Of a DNA stretch of 64,000 nucleotides, positions 62,512 through 64,000 are shown one piece after another. The position numbers and the translations under genes are program-made. The stretch is from Astragalus membranaceus (Eukaryota > Streptophyta > Magnoliopsida > Fabales > Fabaceae): NCBI GenBank assembly GCA_039519185.1, contig CM076846.1:132963027-133027026 (forward strand). Reading direction: 5' to 3'. The notes beneath the pieces were generated by a model. It saw only the letters and a program-made list of their open reading frames with translations. It made no database searches and was not told where the DNA came from. Numbering within the stretch: the first letter of the stretch is position 1; every line of letters begins with the position of its first letter.

Positions 62512-64000
62512 TGTAACACCCCGTTTCTACCCCTTTAATTTGTACGTCATTATCAGAGTACTTTCGTTTTCAAAAATAATAATCTAATTAGTGGAAAGGA
62601 ATGTCACATCTTCATTGATAAAACTCATCGAATACGCCATTAACGTTCGTGTAAACAAAAACTCATTCGTCTCAAAAATCGAACTTCAAAAAAAATATCT
62701 CATCACAGCGGAATCAATAGCTCACCAAAATCGCTCAAACACGTCTCACACATCAATAAAATTATTAAAACAGTTAATTAAATAGGTCATCAACTCTAAC
62801 CCCGCCCCCTAGGTGTTACAATATCAGAGAGCGACTCGAACATCTCAACAGCTAAAAAGGAAGGCAGCATGTCCTTCAATCGGAGTCACCTGCAGCGTTG
62901 CCACAATAGAGCAACATTCCAAGCAGAAGGGGTGAGAATTCTCAACAAAATATAATTAAGCATACAGCAGAGTAATATGAGCAAAACCATCACACAACAT
63001 CGTCACTAATATCAACTTCATCGTCGTTACACACAACACCAAACAAATTCACAATTCACGTCACCCGTCATAAAAAAAAAATGAATGCGCATGAAGATGC
63101 AACCCACACCTGGGCATATGCATGATGGTACCATAATCGTCATAATAAGCCACTATGGGCACACCGTCACTGTTTTCTCGTCATAATTAAGCCACTATGG
63201 GTACACCGTCACTAAGAGGCCGAAGCCTATTCGTCATAAGATGCACATGCTATGAGACACTATGGACACATGTGCAATCACCAAAATTTACTCACCCGGA
63301 GTACTCATCATCACCACCATAAGACACTCACAGAGTGTATTCATCATAGCCATCATATTATTATCACCACTTTTCATAACAATCACATAAAAGAAATAAT
63401 GTAACAACATCTTTAAAATTAGGAAATAAACATTTCACTTTACATTTTAAAATTATGGAATAGACATTTCGCTTTACATCTTTAAAATTATGGAATAACC
63501 TTTCACTTTCGTACTTAGGAAGCGCCACAATTAAATTCGGGAAGAACATCTCATTTTCCAAGTGGAAGAAAAGAAAAACTCACATTCTTTGACTCCAAAT
63601 CAAAACTGAAAATAGTGGCCATCATTGCGCAAAACAGTAGGAAATTTACATCCAAATCGAAGCTGAAACAGTGGCTATTTATTTCGCAAAAACAGTAGCA
63701 AATTTACATCATATTGAAGCTGAAAAAGTAGCCATTAGTTTCGCAAAAACAGTCAGCAAAAACAGCAACTTTGATTTGCAACACAGCAGTATTTTAATTG
63801 GTAAAAACAGCAACAACAATATACAATTGACAGCAAACAGCATCAAATAATTTTCTGCAACAGCAATACATAATTGGACAGCAAACAGCATAATTAAAAA
63901 TACAGCAACAGCACTACAAAATTTCTGCAACAGCAGCATTGTTTTTGTAAAAACAGCAACAACAAATTTCTGCATAACAGCACATATCTAAAAGAAAAAC
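62512..64000 (-). repeat. Family A LTR on minus strand, cut by window edge
   Basis: Near-exact reverse complement of the solo LTR at 11545-14209, from its end (TGTAACACCCCGTTTCTACC) back into the TTGCTGTT-rich tract. Shared blocks include ACCTGGGCATATGCATGATG, the GTGACGGTG repeats and the GGCAACG block. It ends within the CAGCAAC-rich region at the window edge. Whether it is solo or part of a full element cannot be seen. Confidence 0.9.

Overview
This window is plant nuclear DNA, from a eudicot (possibly a legume, low confidence). The grounds are one spliced host gene with GT-AG introns, Ty1/copia and Ty3/gypsy LTR retrotransposons of plant lineages (SIRE, Athila, Tekay-like, Reina-like), CACTA and hAT transposons, a plant-type LINE, and many minisatellites. 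Almost everything is transposable element, stacked several levels deep. There are no prokaryotic operons, CRISPR arrays or recognisable tRNA/rRNA genes.

Layout. 1-5264: the 5' part of a minus-strand Tekay-type element (LTR family A, TGTAACGCC...GGGTGTTACA) with most of its coding region lost, inserted into an Athila polyprotein. 5265-10079: the rest of that Athila element, an open RT/RNase H/integrase frame followed by a 1.58 kb 3' LTR. 10085-11470: relic of an LTR of a second gypsy family (B). 11545-14209: a family A solo LTR with target duplication CGTCC that splits a minus-strand LINE (11480-11544 and 14210-14995). 15739-17437: the only apparently intact host gene, a five-exon NEP1-interacting-protein-like RING-H2 E3 ligase. 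18110-32160: an old Reina-type gypsy relic whose integrase is split by a SIRE solo LTR (21313-23114, TSD TAAGA) and by a complete but coding-defective family B element (23181-31813, TSD ACACC, LTRs nearly identical). 33068-40263: a CACTA transposon with arms of about 2 kb in inverted orientation, each carrying a Ulp1-like protease copy, around a pectinesterase fragment and a TNP2 transposase fragment; its left arm holds a second, smaller CACTA (34612-36193, TSD TAT). 40262-41490: a Tat/Athila-type LTR. 41920-43599: the end of a plus-strand copia element holding an hAT relic with an 8-bp duplication. 43600-47320: a minus-strand copia element with 201-bp LTRs. 47321-62511: a SIRE element, split at its protease by a Tekay-type chromovirus (50873-59237, TSD CATGC) and by another Tat/Athila-type LTR (59243-60400). 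62512-64000: a family A LTR on the minus strand.

The elements do not form a pathway; they record successive insertions. At least eight junctions are supported by target-site duplications visible in the sequence, so the relative order of insertion can be read. The most unusual points are: (1) twelve ATCGAT palindromes at a regular spacing of about 32 bp in a SIRE LTR, with a decayed but in-phase array in the second SIRE LTR; (2) the CACTA with giant inverted arms and captured host sequence; (3) complementary internal deletions in the two LTRs of one Tekay element; and (4) short CG-rich palindromes clustered in the LTRs of several unrelated families.

All coordinates and repeats were read by eye. 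Lineage names rest on recognised protein motifs, not on database searches.
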